Origin: Mucilaginibacter oryzae | GTDB lineage: Bacteria > Bacteroidota > Bacteroidia > Sphingobacteriales > Sphingobacteriaceae | Reading direction: 5' to 3' | Assembly: GCF_003148845.1 (NCBI RefSeq) | Contig: NZ_QGHA01000010.1 | Coordinates: 62,001 to 126,000 of the forward strand | DNA: 64,000 nt | Shown: positions 1 to 7,060 of the stretch, piece after piece | How positions within the stretch are numbered: the first letter of the stretch is position 1 | How the letters are laid out: each line of letters begins with the position of its first letter | The notes under the pieces: model-generated | The model's input: the letters and a program-made list of their open reading frames with translations, nothing else | The model's database searches: none | Told to the model about the DNA's origin: nothing | Position numbers and translations under genes: made by a program

Positions 1-243
1 TTCTTATATAAAAACCGCAAACAGCAAATAGCCTTATGTTACAGCGCCATGCTGGTGCTTATTGGTTACAGCTTTTGGATGGCCCAAACCGTTAAAAGCG
101 CGGCAGGCAGCATCACGCTCGATACCCATACGATGGGTATCGGTTTATTTTTAACATCACTAAGCATTGTGCTGATCATCCTGGCCAAAAAAAACATCCA
201 GAAGGATGAAAAACTGGTGCGTTCTGCCGACAGGTTAAGATAA
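1..243 (+). CDS. DUF4293 family membrane protein, C-terminal part (cut by window start)
   Basis: The frame is open from base 1 and stops with TAA at 241-243, so this is the 3' end of a longer gene. The visible 80 residues begin FLYKNRKQQIALCYSAM and hold two hydrophobic segments (about residues 13-33 and 44-62), then a short basic tail. The KNRKxQ motif and the order helix-loop-helix-charged tail resemble DUF4293, a small four-helix membrane protein family of Bacteroidota with no known function. An internal ATG at 49 exists but would delete part of the first helix, so it is not the start. Confidence 0.7.
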   Translation, partial: FLYKNRKQQIALCYSAMLVLIGYSFWMAQTVKSAAGSITLDTHTMGIGLFLTSLSIVLIILAKKNIQKDEKLVRSADRLR

Positions 244-337
244 GCTGCGGTAACCAGCTTGCGATAAACCCAGACCAAAAACACCTAAATCAAAGGATCT
301 GTAGTTTCAAAATAGTTGTTGCTCTCATAGAAATTTT

Positions 338-445
338 CACACGAATTACTTTTAAGCCGGACTCAATTAAACGAATTACACGAATGGTCATCTCTCTATT
401 ATCATACCATTCGTGTGATTACGATAATTCGTAACAATTCGTGTG
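338..445. repeat. Imperfect palindromic intergenic repeat (ACGAATT type)
   Basis: Outer arms CACACGAATT (338-347) and AATTCGTGTG (436-445) are exact inverted copies. Inside them ACGAATTACACGAATGGT (371-388) pairs with ACCATTCGTGTGATTACG (406-423) with few mismatches. The motif ACGAATT appears four times in alternating orientation. I infer a multicopy intergenic palindrome; only this copy is in the window. Confidence 0.6.
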
Positions 446-796
446 CATTTTTTTTATTCTATATATACCGATAATTTTCGTGCCGGGTTAAAAGCGATCT
501 CCCTGCCTGGCCGATAATAAAGGCATTACCAACATGTAAATTATGGGTAATTATTTAAAACCAGCTGAATTATAGAAACCCATTGCATAAAATTCCCTGT
601 AAACCGAGTGTAAAAACGCCAGTTGGCTACCTGTTTTTTCATCTTAAAACCAGCTACAAGCCCAATATTTACCATTTAAACCGAACAAGAAGAGCGAGAT
701 TTATTATCAAACTCGCAATTAAGTTGCTTTTTTTCAGTAATTTAAAACAATTATCGCAATAATCACCACCCCTCCGTTTTAATTTAAGTACAGCTA

Positions 797-827
797 TTGC
801 AATTAAAAATAATAAACACTATCTTTG
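797..827 (+). promoter_or_regulatory. Bacteroidota-type promoter of the DEAD-box helicase
   Basis: TTG at 797-799, a 20-base spacer, and TATCTTTG at 820-827 match the Bacteroidota housekeeping promoter (-33 TTG, -7 TAnnTTTG) exactly. Transcription would start near 834, giving a leader of about 35 bases before the ATG at 869. Confidence 0.75.
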
Positions 828-833
828 CGCCCG

Positions 834-853
834 ATTTGGCGATGTTGCCAAAT
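834..853 (+). promoter_or_regulatory. Hairpin at the 5' end of the helicase mRNA
   Basis: ATTTGGC (834-840) and GCCAAAT (847-853) form a perfect 7-bp stem with a 6-base loop. It begins right where transcription is predicted to start, 15 bases before the start codon. It could protect the 5' end or be a target for autoregulation by the helicase; the sequence alone cannot decide. Confidence 0.45.
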
Positions 854-868
854 TCGTTATTTTAATTC

Positions 869-2680
869 ATGAACAACCCATTTATTGAACTGGGAATCCG
901 TCATGATATTGTTAATGCCATCTCTGAGTTAGGATTTGAAAATCCTACACCAATCCAGGAGCAGTCAATCCCGGTATTGTTAACAGGCAGCAACGATTTT
1001 GTCGGATTAGCCCAAACCGGGACCGGAAAAACTGCTGCCTTTGGCCTACCTCTGTTAGAACTGCTTGATTTCGAAGAAAATCATCCACAGGCACTTGTTT
1101 TATGCCCCACACGCGAACTTTGTTTACAAATCGCGAACGACATTAAGAACTACTCCAAAAAAATGAGCAACGTACACGTTGTTGCCGTTTATGGCGGAGC
1201 AAGCATTATGGATCAGTTACGCCAGATTAAACGCGGCGTACAGATTGTAGTTGCTACACCAGGGCGTATGCTTGATATCATTAACCGTAAGGCTATTGAT
1301 TTTTCGGCTGTGAAGTATGTAGTATTGGATGAGGCTGATGAAATGCTCAATATGGGCTTTCAGGAAGACATTGATAGTATCTTATCTACCACACCCGAAG
1401 AGAAAAAAACCTGGCTGTTCTCGGCCACCATGCCTGCCGAAGTAAGGCGGATCGCTAAAAAATACATGACCGATCCGTTTGAGCTGACCATGGGCGCAAA
1501 AAACACCGGCAATGCCAACATTGAGCACGAGTACTATATTGTACGTGCCCGTGATAAATATGCCGCGTTTAAACGCATTGTTGATTTTAACCCTGATATT
1601 TTTGGTATCGTATTTTGCCGTACCAAAATTGAAACCCAGGAAATTGCCGAATCGCTGATTAAAGACGGCTACAATGCCGATTCGTTACACGGCGACCTTT
1701 CGCAACAACAACGCGATAAAGTGATGAAACGTTACCGTGAGCGCAGCCTGCAGTTGTTAATTGCTACAGATGTTGCCGCCCGTGGTATCGACGTTAACGA
1801 CGTAACACACGTAATTAACTATTCATTGCCTGACGAGGTTGAAAACTACACCCACCGCAGCGGCCGTACAGCCCGTGCCGGTAAAACCGGTGTATCAATC
1901 TCGATAGTTAACGCTAAAGAGTTAGGTAAAATCCGCCAGATTGAGCGTGTTATCGGTAAAAAATTCGTAAAAGCGGAGATTCCAACAGGTTTTGATGTTT
2001 GTGAAAAACAACTGTTCTCTATCGTTCACAAAGTACATAACGTAACTGTAAACGAAGAGCAGATTGAACAATACCTGCCGCGCATTTACGATGAGTTTAA
2101 AGATATCACCAAAGAGGAGTTTATTAAACGCTTTGCATCTATCGAGTTTAACCGCTTTTTAGATTATTATAAAAACGCGCCCGATCTTAACGCTAACGTT
2201 GAAGAAGGCCGTAACCGGTTTGAAGATCGCGGCGAACGCGGCAACGGGGTTAGAGGTAACTATACCCGCCTGTTCATCAACCTTGGTTCGGTTGACGAGT
2301 TTAACCGCGGCGATTTGTTAGGTTACATCTGTAACACTACCAAAATAAGTGGCCGCACGGTAGGTAAAATCGACGTTAAAGGTGTTTATTCCTTCTTTGA
2401 AGTTCAGAACGAGGATGTTGATAAAGTGATGAGCAGCTTTAAAGATGCAGAATACAAAGGTCGCCCGGTAAGGATAGAAATATCCGGCGAAGGCACCAGC
2501 GAACGCCGCGAAGGCGGTTACCGTGGCGGCGACAGGCGCGAGGGCGGCTATCGTGGCGGCGAACGTCGTGAAGGCGGTGGTTACCGCGGCAGCGAACGCC
2601 GCGAGCACAATGGCGGTGGATTCCGCGATTTTTCAGGCAAACGCCGTGAAGATCGCCCGGAACGCAAAAGGAGATTTTAA
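869..2680 (+). CDS. deaD: DEAD-box ATP-dependent RNA helicase with DbpA-type RNA-binding domain and RGG tail
   Basis: 603 residues. All helicase motifs are present in order: Q motif (PTPIQEQ, about 27-33), AQTGTGKT (motif I, about 48-55), PTRELCLQI (Ia), TPGRMLD (Ib), DEAD (II, about 155), SATMP (III), then the second RecA domain with ATDVAARGID (V) and HRSGRTARAGKTG (VI). A DbpA/CsdA-type RNA-binding domain lies at about 475-545. The last 55 residues are arginine/glycine-rich with repeats of R-R-E-G-G-Y-R-G-G, encoded by near-repeats at about 2500-2610. The family unwinds RNA in ribosome assembly and cold adaptation. It is monocistronic, with its own promoter and terminator. DeaD/CsdA type is the best fit; the exact orthologue is not certain. 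Confidence 0.93.
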   Translation: MNNPFIELGIRHDIVNAISELGFENPTPIQEQSIPVLLTGSNDFVGLAQTGTGKTAAFGLPLLELLDFEENHPQALVLCPTRELCLQIANDIKNYSKKMSNVHVVAVYGGASIMDQLRQIKRGVQIVVATPGRMLDIINRKAIDFSAVKYVVLDEADEMLNMGFQEDIDSILSTTPEEKKTWLFSATMPAEVRRIAKKYMTDPFELTMGAKNTGNANIEHEYYIVRARDKYAAFKRIVDFNPDIFGIVFCRTKIETQEIAESLIKDGYNADSLHGDLSQQQRDKVMKRYRERSLQLLIATDVAARGIDVNDVTHVINYSLPDEVENYTHRSGRTARAGKTGVSISIVNAKELGKIRQIERVIGKKFVKAEIPTGFDVCEKQLFSIVHKVHNVTVNEEQIEQYLPRIYDEFKDITKEEFIKRFASIEFNRFLDYYKNAPDLNANVEEGRNRFEDRGERGNGVRGNYTRLFINLGSVDEFNRGDLLGYICNTTKISGRTVGKIDVKGVYSFFEVQNEDVDKVMSSFKDAEYKGRPVRIEISGEGTSERREGGYRGGDRREGGYRGGERREGGGYRGSERREHNGGGFRDFSGKRREDRPERKRRF

Positions 2681-2694
2681 TTATCCCCGTATAA

Positions 2695-2812
2695 AAAACC
2701 ACCGGGTGGGTTTTAAGTCAGAAGTCGAGAGTCTGGAGTTCAAAGTCAATAACACTTTTAACCTCAGACTTAGAACTTAAGACTTTCGACTTAAAACTCA
2801 CAGGGTGGTTTT
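2695..2812. repeat. Long imperfect palindrome downstream of the helicase (AGTC/GACT family)
   Basis: Outer arms AAAACCACC...GTTTTAAGTC (2695-2719) and GACTTAAAAC...GGTGGTTTT (2788-2812) pair around a bubble. Inner arms at 2722-2747 and 2767-2792 pair at most positions; they read AAGTCGAGAGTC... and ...GACTTTCGACTT. A similar AGTC/GACT-rich palindrome occurs at 44389-44464. The outer stem could also terminate the helicase mRNA. Confidence 0.65.
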
Positions 2813-2859
2813 CATGAGCTTCCTTTAGTAAGAAGCATTAGTTTTAGTTTAGTTTTGTT

Positions 2860-2906
2860 AACAAAGCCTTCAGTACCGCTGCACACGGAAAACGAAGGCT
2901 TTTGTT
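2860..2906 (+). terminator. Rho-independent terminator-like hairpin
   Basis: AACAAAGCCTTC (2860-2871) pairs with GAAGGCTTTTGTT (2894-2906), followed by a T-rich stretch on the + strand. It most likely ends readthrough from the helicase. Confidence 0.55.
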
Positions 2907-2991
2907 GTTTTATAAAAGTGAGTCACTAAGCTGCTTATCAGCAAACCCAACAATTCAGCTTTCGGCCTTAAGCTTTCCGCTTTTAACCCAA

Positions 2992-3318
2992 CTAACGGCT
3001 AAATTCAACAATATCTGAGTCGGGATAGCATAAAGTAAGCTTGCTATCTGTTAGCTCCTTAATAAAAAACTTAGTAAATGGGCGGCTCCCTTCGTACGAA
3101 GTATAAATGGTATCGCCCTTTACAAAATAATCCTCCTTGCTGGCCTGGCCATCATCCAAAATAAAGTTTTTATCGGTGATGGATAGTTTAATTGCGCCAT
3201 CCTTTGATTTCCACTTACCCTCCAGCTTTTTGTTTTCTGCAGGCTCGGGAGCGGATGAACAGGCGTTCAACAAAAACATTGCTGTGCCGGCAACAAGTAT
3301 TGGAACAAACTTTTTCAT
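2992..3318 (-). CDS. Small predicted lipoprotein
   Basis: 108 residues from ATG at 3318. The N-terminus MKKFVPILVAGTAMFLLNAC is a lipoprotein signal ending in a lipobox (LLNA-C), with Cys about residue 20, so the protein should be lipid-anchored in the envelope. The mature part is about 88 residues, starts with a Pro/Glu-rich linker, and has alternating polar/hydrophobic strands (EGKWKSKDGAIKLSI, KDYFVKGDTIYTSY). That resembles the small lipocalin-like lipoproteins of Bacteroidota, but no family is claimed. Upstream in-frame codons would add 24 residues before the signal and are rejected. Confidence 0.75.
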   Translation of the reverse strand: MKKFVPILVAGTAMFLLNACSSAPEPAENKKLEGKWKSKDGAIKLSITDKNFILDDGQASKEDYFVKGDTIYTSYEGSRPFTKFFIKELTDSKLTLCYPDSDIVEFSR

Positions 3319-3370
3319 ATAACAAACACGGATTTTTTTAAACGGGCTCCGCGCCCGTAATGTTTCAAAT

Positions 3371-3682
3371 TTATTGCGCCGGTTTATCAACCAGTTCAGA
3401 GGCTTTCAGGTAAACGCGGTGACCTTTTTTATTCACATAAAAATAATGCGAATATTTATCAATGTAAATAGTTTGTCCGTTAGGGCCCACCTTTCCCGCG
3501 TATTTTTTATCGGCTACGGTGGCTGCTCCCTTGGCTGCAATTTCAGATGTTTTGTGGCCTATCTTCTTAGTGGTTTTACTGATCTTACCACCAAGCGTTG
3601 AGTCTTTATGTGTTTGGGCAAAACCTGGTGCAACCATAAAGGTACCGGCGGCAAACAGGGCTATTTTAAATAGATTTTTCAT
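3371..3682 (-). CDS. Small secreted hypothetical protein
   Basis: 103 residues from the ATG at 3682, chosen because MKNLFKIALFAAGTFMVAPGFA is then a clean signal peptide; an ATG four codons upstream (3694) is also possible. The mature part is lysine-rich (SKTTKKIGHKTSEIAAKGAA) and ends in a compact segment GPNGQTIYIDKYSHYFYVNK. That last segment recurs in small Bacteroidota exported proteins of unknown role. It lies 52 bases upstream of the lipoprotein gene in the same direction, so the two may be cotranscribed. Confidence 0.7.
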   Translation of the reverse strand: MKNLFKIALFAAGTFMVAPGFAQTHKDSTLGGKISKTTKKIGHKTSEIAAKGAATVADKKYAGKVGPNGQTIYIDKYSHYFYVNKKGHRVYLKASELVDKPAQ

Positions 3683-3714
3683 AAGTGACAGCAATTAAGT
3701 TTATTTTATCAAAA

Positions 3715-4722
3715 TCAACTCAATTTCTCGGCCAAATTTTTCATTTCAATAACGGGAGGGCGTTTCTGATATAAAATAGCATAAACCGCTTCACAAATAG
3801 GGATGCTTACGCCGTACTGCTTATTAACCTCATGTAGGCAATTTACTGCATAATAGCCCTCGGCCACCATATTCATTTCCAACTGGGCCGATGTTACCGT
3901 ATAGCCTTTACCTATCATATTACCAAAAGTACGGTTGCGGCTAAACTGCGAGTAGGCGGTAACCAACAGATCGCCCAGGTAGGCCGATTCTTTGATATCC
4001 CTGTCTATCGGGTGCACAGCTGCCACAAAACGTTCCAATTCGCGGATTGCGTTTGAGATCAGCACCGCCTGGAAGTTATCGCCGTAGCCTATGCCATGGC
4101 AAATGCCGCTGGCTATAGCGTACACATTTTTCAATACCGCGCCGTATTCTGTACCATAAATATCATCAGATACAATGGTTTTAAGGTAACGGGTATTGAT
4201 CATCCCGGCAAAATCAGCGGCCAGTTTGGTATCGCCTGAGGCTATGGTGAGGTACGATAATTTTTCAAGAGCCACCTCTTCGGCATGGCATGGACCGCTG
4301 ATCACCATAAAATCACAAAACGATATATCGTATTTTTGATGCAGAAACTCGGCAATGATCAAGTTTTCGTCGGGTACGATGCCTTTAATGGCCGATACTA
4401 TTTTTTTACCTTTCAGATCTGCCGGGCTGATATCCTTTAGCGCGTTTTTTAAAAACGCGGCAGGTACATTCAGCAATATGGTATCGGCAGCTTCAATCAG
4501 CGGCTTTAAGTCGGTTGATATGTTTTGCTCGGGCAGTTTAATCTCCACCGAACTTAAATAATGCGGGTTATGGGCAAACTTCCGCAGGTGATCAACAGCT
4601 TCGGCATTACGCATCCACCAGAATATCTCTTTGGGACTGGTATTATCGATCAGCATTTTGATATTGGCCGTAGCCCAGCTTCCCCCGCCTACAACTGTGA
4701 TCTTATTAATCTTTTTATCCAT
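3715..4722 (-). CDS. gpsA: Glycerol-3-phosphate dehydrogenase [NAD(P)+]
   Basis: 335 residues, normal GpsA length. It reduces dihydroxyacetone phosphate to sn-glycerol-3-phosphate for phospholipid synthesis in the cytosol. The N-terminal Rossmann motif reads VVGGGSWATA (about 9-18). ISGPCHAEEVA (about 142-152) is the conserved GPxxAxE-type segment. The catalytic lysine lies in YGAVLKNVYAIASGI (about 193-207), and the substrate-binding region LGDLLVTAYSQFSRNRTFG (about 250-268) is intact. The first Rossmann glycine pattern is GGGSWA instead of the more usual GAGSWG, which other members tolerate. It stands alone; the genes downstream are unrelated. Confidence 0.93.
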   Translation of the reverse strand: MDKKINKITVVGGGSWATANIKMLIDNTSPKEIFWWMRNAEAVDHLRKFAHNPHYLSSVEIKLPEQNISTDLKPLIEAADTILLNVPAAFLKNALKDISPADLKGKKIVSAIKGIVPDENLIIAEFLHQKYDISFCDFMVISGPCHAEEVALEKLSYLTIASGDTKLAADFAGMINTRYLKTIVSDDIYGTEYGAVLKNVYAIASGICHGIGYGDNFQAVLISNAIRELERFVAAVHPIDRDIKESAYLGDLLVTAYSQFSRNRTFGNMIGKGYTVTSAQLEMNMVAEGYYAVNCLHEVNKQYGVSIPICEAVYAILYQKRPPVIEMKNLAEKLS

Positions 4723-4836
4723 TAACTCAATAATAGCAATATCGCCGTGTGGTTATCATCGGCTAAGCAAATTAATGAAATATTATGCAGATTGATGGCA
4801 AGACTTTTAGATGCGGGATTTAAGGTTGGAATTGAT

Positions 4837-4844
4837 TAAATTTG
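4837..4844 (+). promoter_or_regulatory. -7 element of the toxin-antitoxin operon
   Basis: TAAATTTG matches TAnnTTTG exactly, 20 bases before the antitoxin ATG. No TTG sits at the right distance upstream, so this is a half-match only. Confidence 0.45.
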
Positions 4845-4864
4845 TGTAGAGCAACAACGAGAGC

Positions 4865-5074
4865 ATGACAACAGTAACGGTAGATATTATAAATGAGAAG
4901 GCTATGAAACTCCTGGAAGATATGGAGCTTCTTCAGTTAATCCGTGTACGTACTACTTCTATAGATCCTTCTGTTAATAAAACCTGGATTGCTAAATATA
5001 AAGGAGCAATGACCCAACAAACGTTACACGAAGTTGACACCCAATTAAAAGAATTGAGAGACGGATGGGAATAA
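4865..5074 (+). CDS. Antitoxin of a VapBC-type toxin-antitoxin pair
   Basis: 69 residues: MTTVTVDIINEKAMKLLEDMELLQLIRV, then a polar linker and an acidic/amphipathic C-terminus (TLHEVDTQLKELRDGWE). The short N-terminal strand and helices, the size and the position just before a PIN-domain gene identify it as the cognate antitoxin. Antitoxins of this layout bind DNA through the N-terminus and wrap the toxin with the C-terminus. The stop overlaps the toxin start by 10 bases (5065-5074), which implies translational coupling. Assignment rests on context more than on a recognised family. Confidence 0.75.
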   Translation: MTTVTVDIINEKAMKLLEDMELLQLIRVRTTSIDPSVNKTWIAKYKGAMTQQTLHEVDTQLKELRDGWE

Positions 5075-5454
5075 AATATCTTTGGGATAGTAATACCGTA
5101 ATTTATTTTCTACAGAAATTATTTCCTTCTAATGCAGAAAAGGTCATTGATGATTTATTAGTAGACAGTATTCCTGCAATTTCAGCAATCACTGAAATTG
5201 AATTGCTTTGCTGGAAAACAACATCTTCTACTGATCTTCAATTAGTAAATGATTTCATTGCAAATGTGACGATTATTGAACTCGAAAACGCAATAAAACT
5301 TAAAACAGCTGAAATTCGCAAAACAACTAAAATAAAACTGCCTGACGCTATCATCGCCGCTACAGCACTAATTCATAACCTGACACTTGTTACGAGAAAC
5401 GTCAAGGACTTTGATAGGATCAACGGATTAAAAGCCATCAATCCCTGGCAATAA
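5065..5454 (+). CDS. vapC: PIN-domain ribonuclease toxin (VapC-like)
   Basis: 129 residues. The acidic metal-binding residues of PIN nucleases are visible: LWDSNTVIYFLQ (Asp about 8), ITEIELLCW (Glu about 45), LPDAIIAATALIH (Asp about 93) and LVTRNVKDFDRI (Asp about 114). The family cleaves RNA (often tRNA or rRNA) and is neutralised by the preceding antitoxin. The strand order and the final NPW tail resemble other Bacteroidota VapC proteins. It is cotranscribed with and overlaps the antitoxin. No other mobile-element sign is seen nearby. Confidence 0.85.
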   Translation: MGIKYLWDSNTVIYFLQKLFPSNAEKVIDDLLVDSIPAISAITEIELLCWKTTSSTDLQLVNDFIANVTIIELENAIKLKTAEIRKTTKIKLPDAIIAATALIHNLTLVTRNVKDFDRINGLKAINPWQ

Positions 5455-5467
5455 ACTCGATGCCAAA

Positions 5468-5583
5468 GGTTTAGTTCGGCGCAACCTGTGGTTCAAAACC
5501 GTGAAAGTTTATAACCTCCGGGCAATTGGGTTTAAGTTGAAAACTTAAATTATGGTACACCACAGGTTACGCTGAGCTAAACC
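5468..5583. repeat. Palindromic element with TTAAGTTGAAAACTTAA core (copy 1)
   Basis: Arms at 5468-5492 (GGTTTAGTTCGGCGCAACCT...) and 5559-5583 (...AGGTTACGCTGAGCTAAACC) pair with only three mismatches over 25 bases. Between them sits the short palindrome TTTAAGTTGAAAACTTAAA. The same core, preceded by ATTGGG, occurs again at about 55.6 kb inside another repeat, so this is a multicopy element. Confidence 0.7.
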
Positions 5584-5597
5584 CGCGGCAGTAGTTT

Positions 5598-5639
5598 TTA
5601 AACCACCAATGCCCGGCAAGCCGGGCATTGGTGGTTTAA
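5598..5639. terminator. Perfect 20-bp palindromic terminator between convergent genes
   Basis: Bases 5598-5617 and 5620-5639 are exact inverted copies with only AA between them; the stem includes ACCAATGCCCGGC. It lies between the VapC gene (+) and the efflux genes (-). T-rich DNA flanks it on both sides, so it should terminate both transcripts. Confidence 0.8.
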
Positions 5640-5682
5640 TGTTTTCATCTGCACATCTAAAATCCGCACATTTGCACATCCA

Positions 5683-7020
5683 CTACTGTTTATTATCGGC
5701 GTTAAACAGTTTAGATTTATCTACCTTTTCAACCTGCTGCCCGTCAGTCAGTGTTTTGGATATTGCCGAGAAAGGACCCGAGACCACTTCCTCTCCGCCT
5801 TTTAATCCGGATAATACCTGGATGTAGGAGTCGTCCTGGATCCCTGTGGTTACCTGCACCTGCTTTATTTTTCCGGCATTTAATACAAATACATATTCTT
5901 TGGCAACCGGGCTTATCTGCGGCTTGCTTTTATCGTCGTCAGTTTTTGGAGGGCCGTCATTTTGCTTTTTCTCCTCGCGGGTAGTTACTGATTGAATAGG
6001 CACCGATAAGGCCCTGGCCGAATTGGTACTGATATCAACAGTAGCCGTTAATCCCGGGCGAAAGGGTGATGGGTTATCTGCTGTTTTCTTCAACAGCGCA
6101 GTGTACGATGCAGGGTTGATCCTTACCTTAACCGTAAAGTTGGTTACCTGGTCGGCCGAAGTACCTACCACGTTGGCCGAACTGCCTATTTCTGTAACCA
6201 CACCGCTAAACTTTTTACCTAAAAAAGCATCGATCTCAATTTTTGAAGAATCGCCCAAAGCAATCCTGTTGATATCGTTTTCATTCACATCAACATTTAC
6301 ATCCATTTCGCTCAGATCAGATATGGTCATGATCTGGGTACCGGCAAATTGCTGGGTACCCAGCACACGTTCACCTTTTTCGATAGATAATTTAGATACC
6401 ACACCATCAACAGGCGAGTAAATAGTGGTTTTGGCAAGGTTATCCCGGGCTTCCTTAACCGAAGCCTGCGACTGGGCCAAACCATATTGCGATCCAACTA
6501 CATTTTGCCTGGCTGCTTCCAACGCTGCTTTCGCGTTTTCATAAGCTGCTTTGGCATTTTCAAATTCAGATACGGTAAGTACCTTATTATCATAAAGTTC
6601 CTTGCTGCGTTTGTAGATACCAACCTGGTTGTTGTAAGTAGCCTCCGCCTGTTTTACCATCTGATTGGTGTTGCCTACGCTTGCTTTTTGGGTATTGTAT
6701 GATGCCACGGCGCGGTCATACCCCGATTGTAAAATATCCGGCCTGATCTTACAAAGCAGCTGGCCCTTTTTCACCACGTCGCCCTCTTTAATTGGCAATT
6801 CAACCACCTCGCCAGATACCTCCGGACTGATCTTTACCTCCACATGGGGTTTAATTTTGCCACTTGCCGATACGGTTTCATTAATCATCCGTGTTTCGGC
6901 CTTTTCTACGGCAACCTGCGTTAAGGCAGGCTTACCAATTAAACCGGTTACTTTGGCTACGATCAGCAGGACGATCAATGCGCCAAGGCCTATCAGAATG
7001 TATTTAGTAGTTTTTCCCAT
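5683..7020 (-). CDS. Efflux transporter periplasmic adaptor (membrane fusion protein, HlyD/MacA type)
   Basis: 445 residues. An N-terminal transmembrane anchor (about 7-28) precedes a lipoyl/barrel-sandwich half (SGKIKPHVEVKISPEVSGEV, about 53-72), a long alpha-hairpin (about 100-205), the second lipoyl half (TTIYSPVDGVVSKLSIEKGE, about 200-219) and beta-barrel domains. This is the order of MacA/HlyD adaptors, which link an inner-membrane pump to TolC. It follows the TolC gene by 40 bases on the same strand, so the two form an operon. Unusually, no pump gene (MacB ABC permease/ATPase or RND) follows; a strong terminator lies 44 bases past the stop. The pump must be encoded elsewhere. Confidence 0.88.
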   Translation of the reverse strand: MGKTTKYILIGLGALIVLLIVAKVTGLIGKPALTQVAVEKAETRMINETVSASGKIKPHVEVKISPEVSGEVVELPIKEGDVVKKGQLLCKIRPDILQSGYDRAVASYNTQKASVGNTNQMVKQAEATYNNQVGIYKRSKELYDNKVLTVSEFENAKAAYENAKAALEAARQNVVGSQYGLAQSQASVKEARDNLAKTTIYSPVDGVVSKLSIEKGERVLGTQQFAGTQIMTISDLSEMDVNVDVNENDINRIALGDSSKIEIDAFLGKKFSGVVTEIGSSANVVGTSADQVTNFTVKVRINPASYTALLKKTADNPSPFRPGLTATVDISTNSARALSVPIQSVTTREEKKQNDGPPKTDDDKSKPQISPVAKEYVFVLNAGKIKQVQVTTGIQDDSYIQVLSGLKGGEEVVSGPFSAISKTLTDGQQVEKVDKSKLFNADNKQ

Positions 7021-7060
7021 GACGGTGAATTATTGAATATTTTATGGTTTTAGTTTTTAA

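Larger units (their letters stand above)
244..868. other. Intergenic region between DUF4293 gene and helicase
   Basis: No credible gene in 625 bases. It contains a palindromic repeat (338-445), then about 350 bases of AT-rich DNA in which nothing is recognised, and finally the helicase promoter (797-827) and a hairpin in the helicase leader (834-853). Confidence 0.6.

Noticed and set aside
66..284. Minus-strand frame opposite the DUF4293 gene
   Set aside because: Composition is that of an antisense shadow; the plus-strand frame runs open from base 1 with a coherent membrane-protein pattern.
2439..2702. Overlapping frames inside the RGG-encoding region of the helicase
   Set aside because: They arise from the GC-rich repeats on both strands and have no start context or family similarity.
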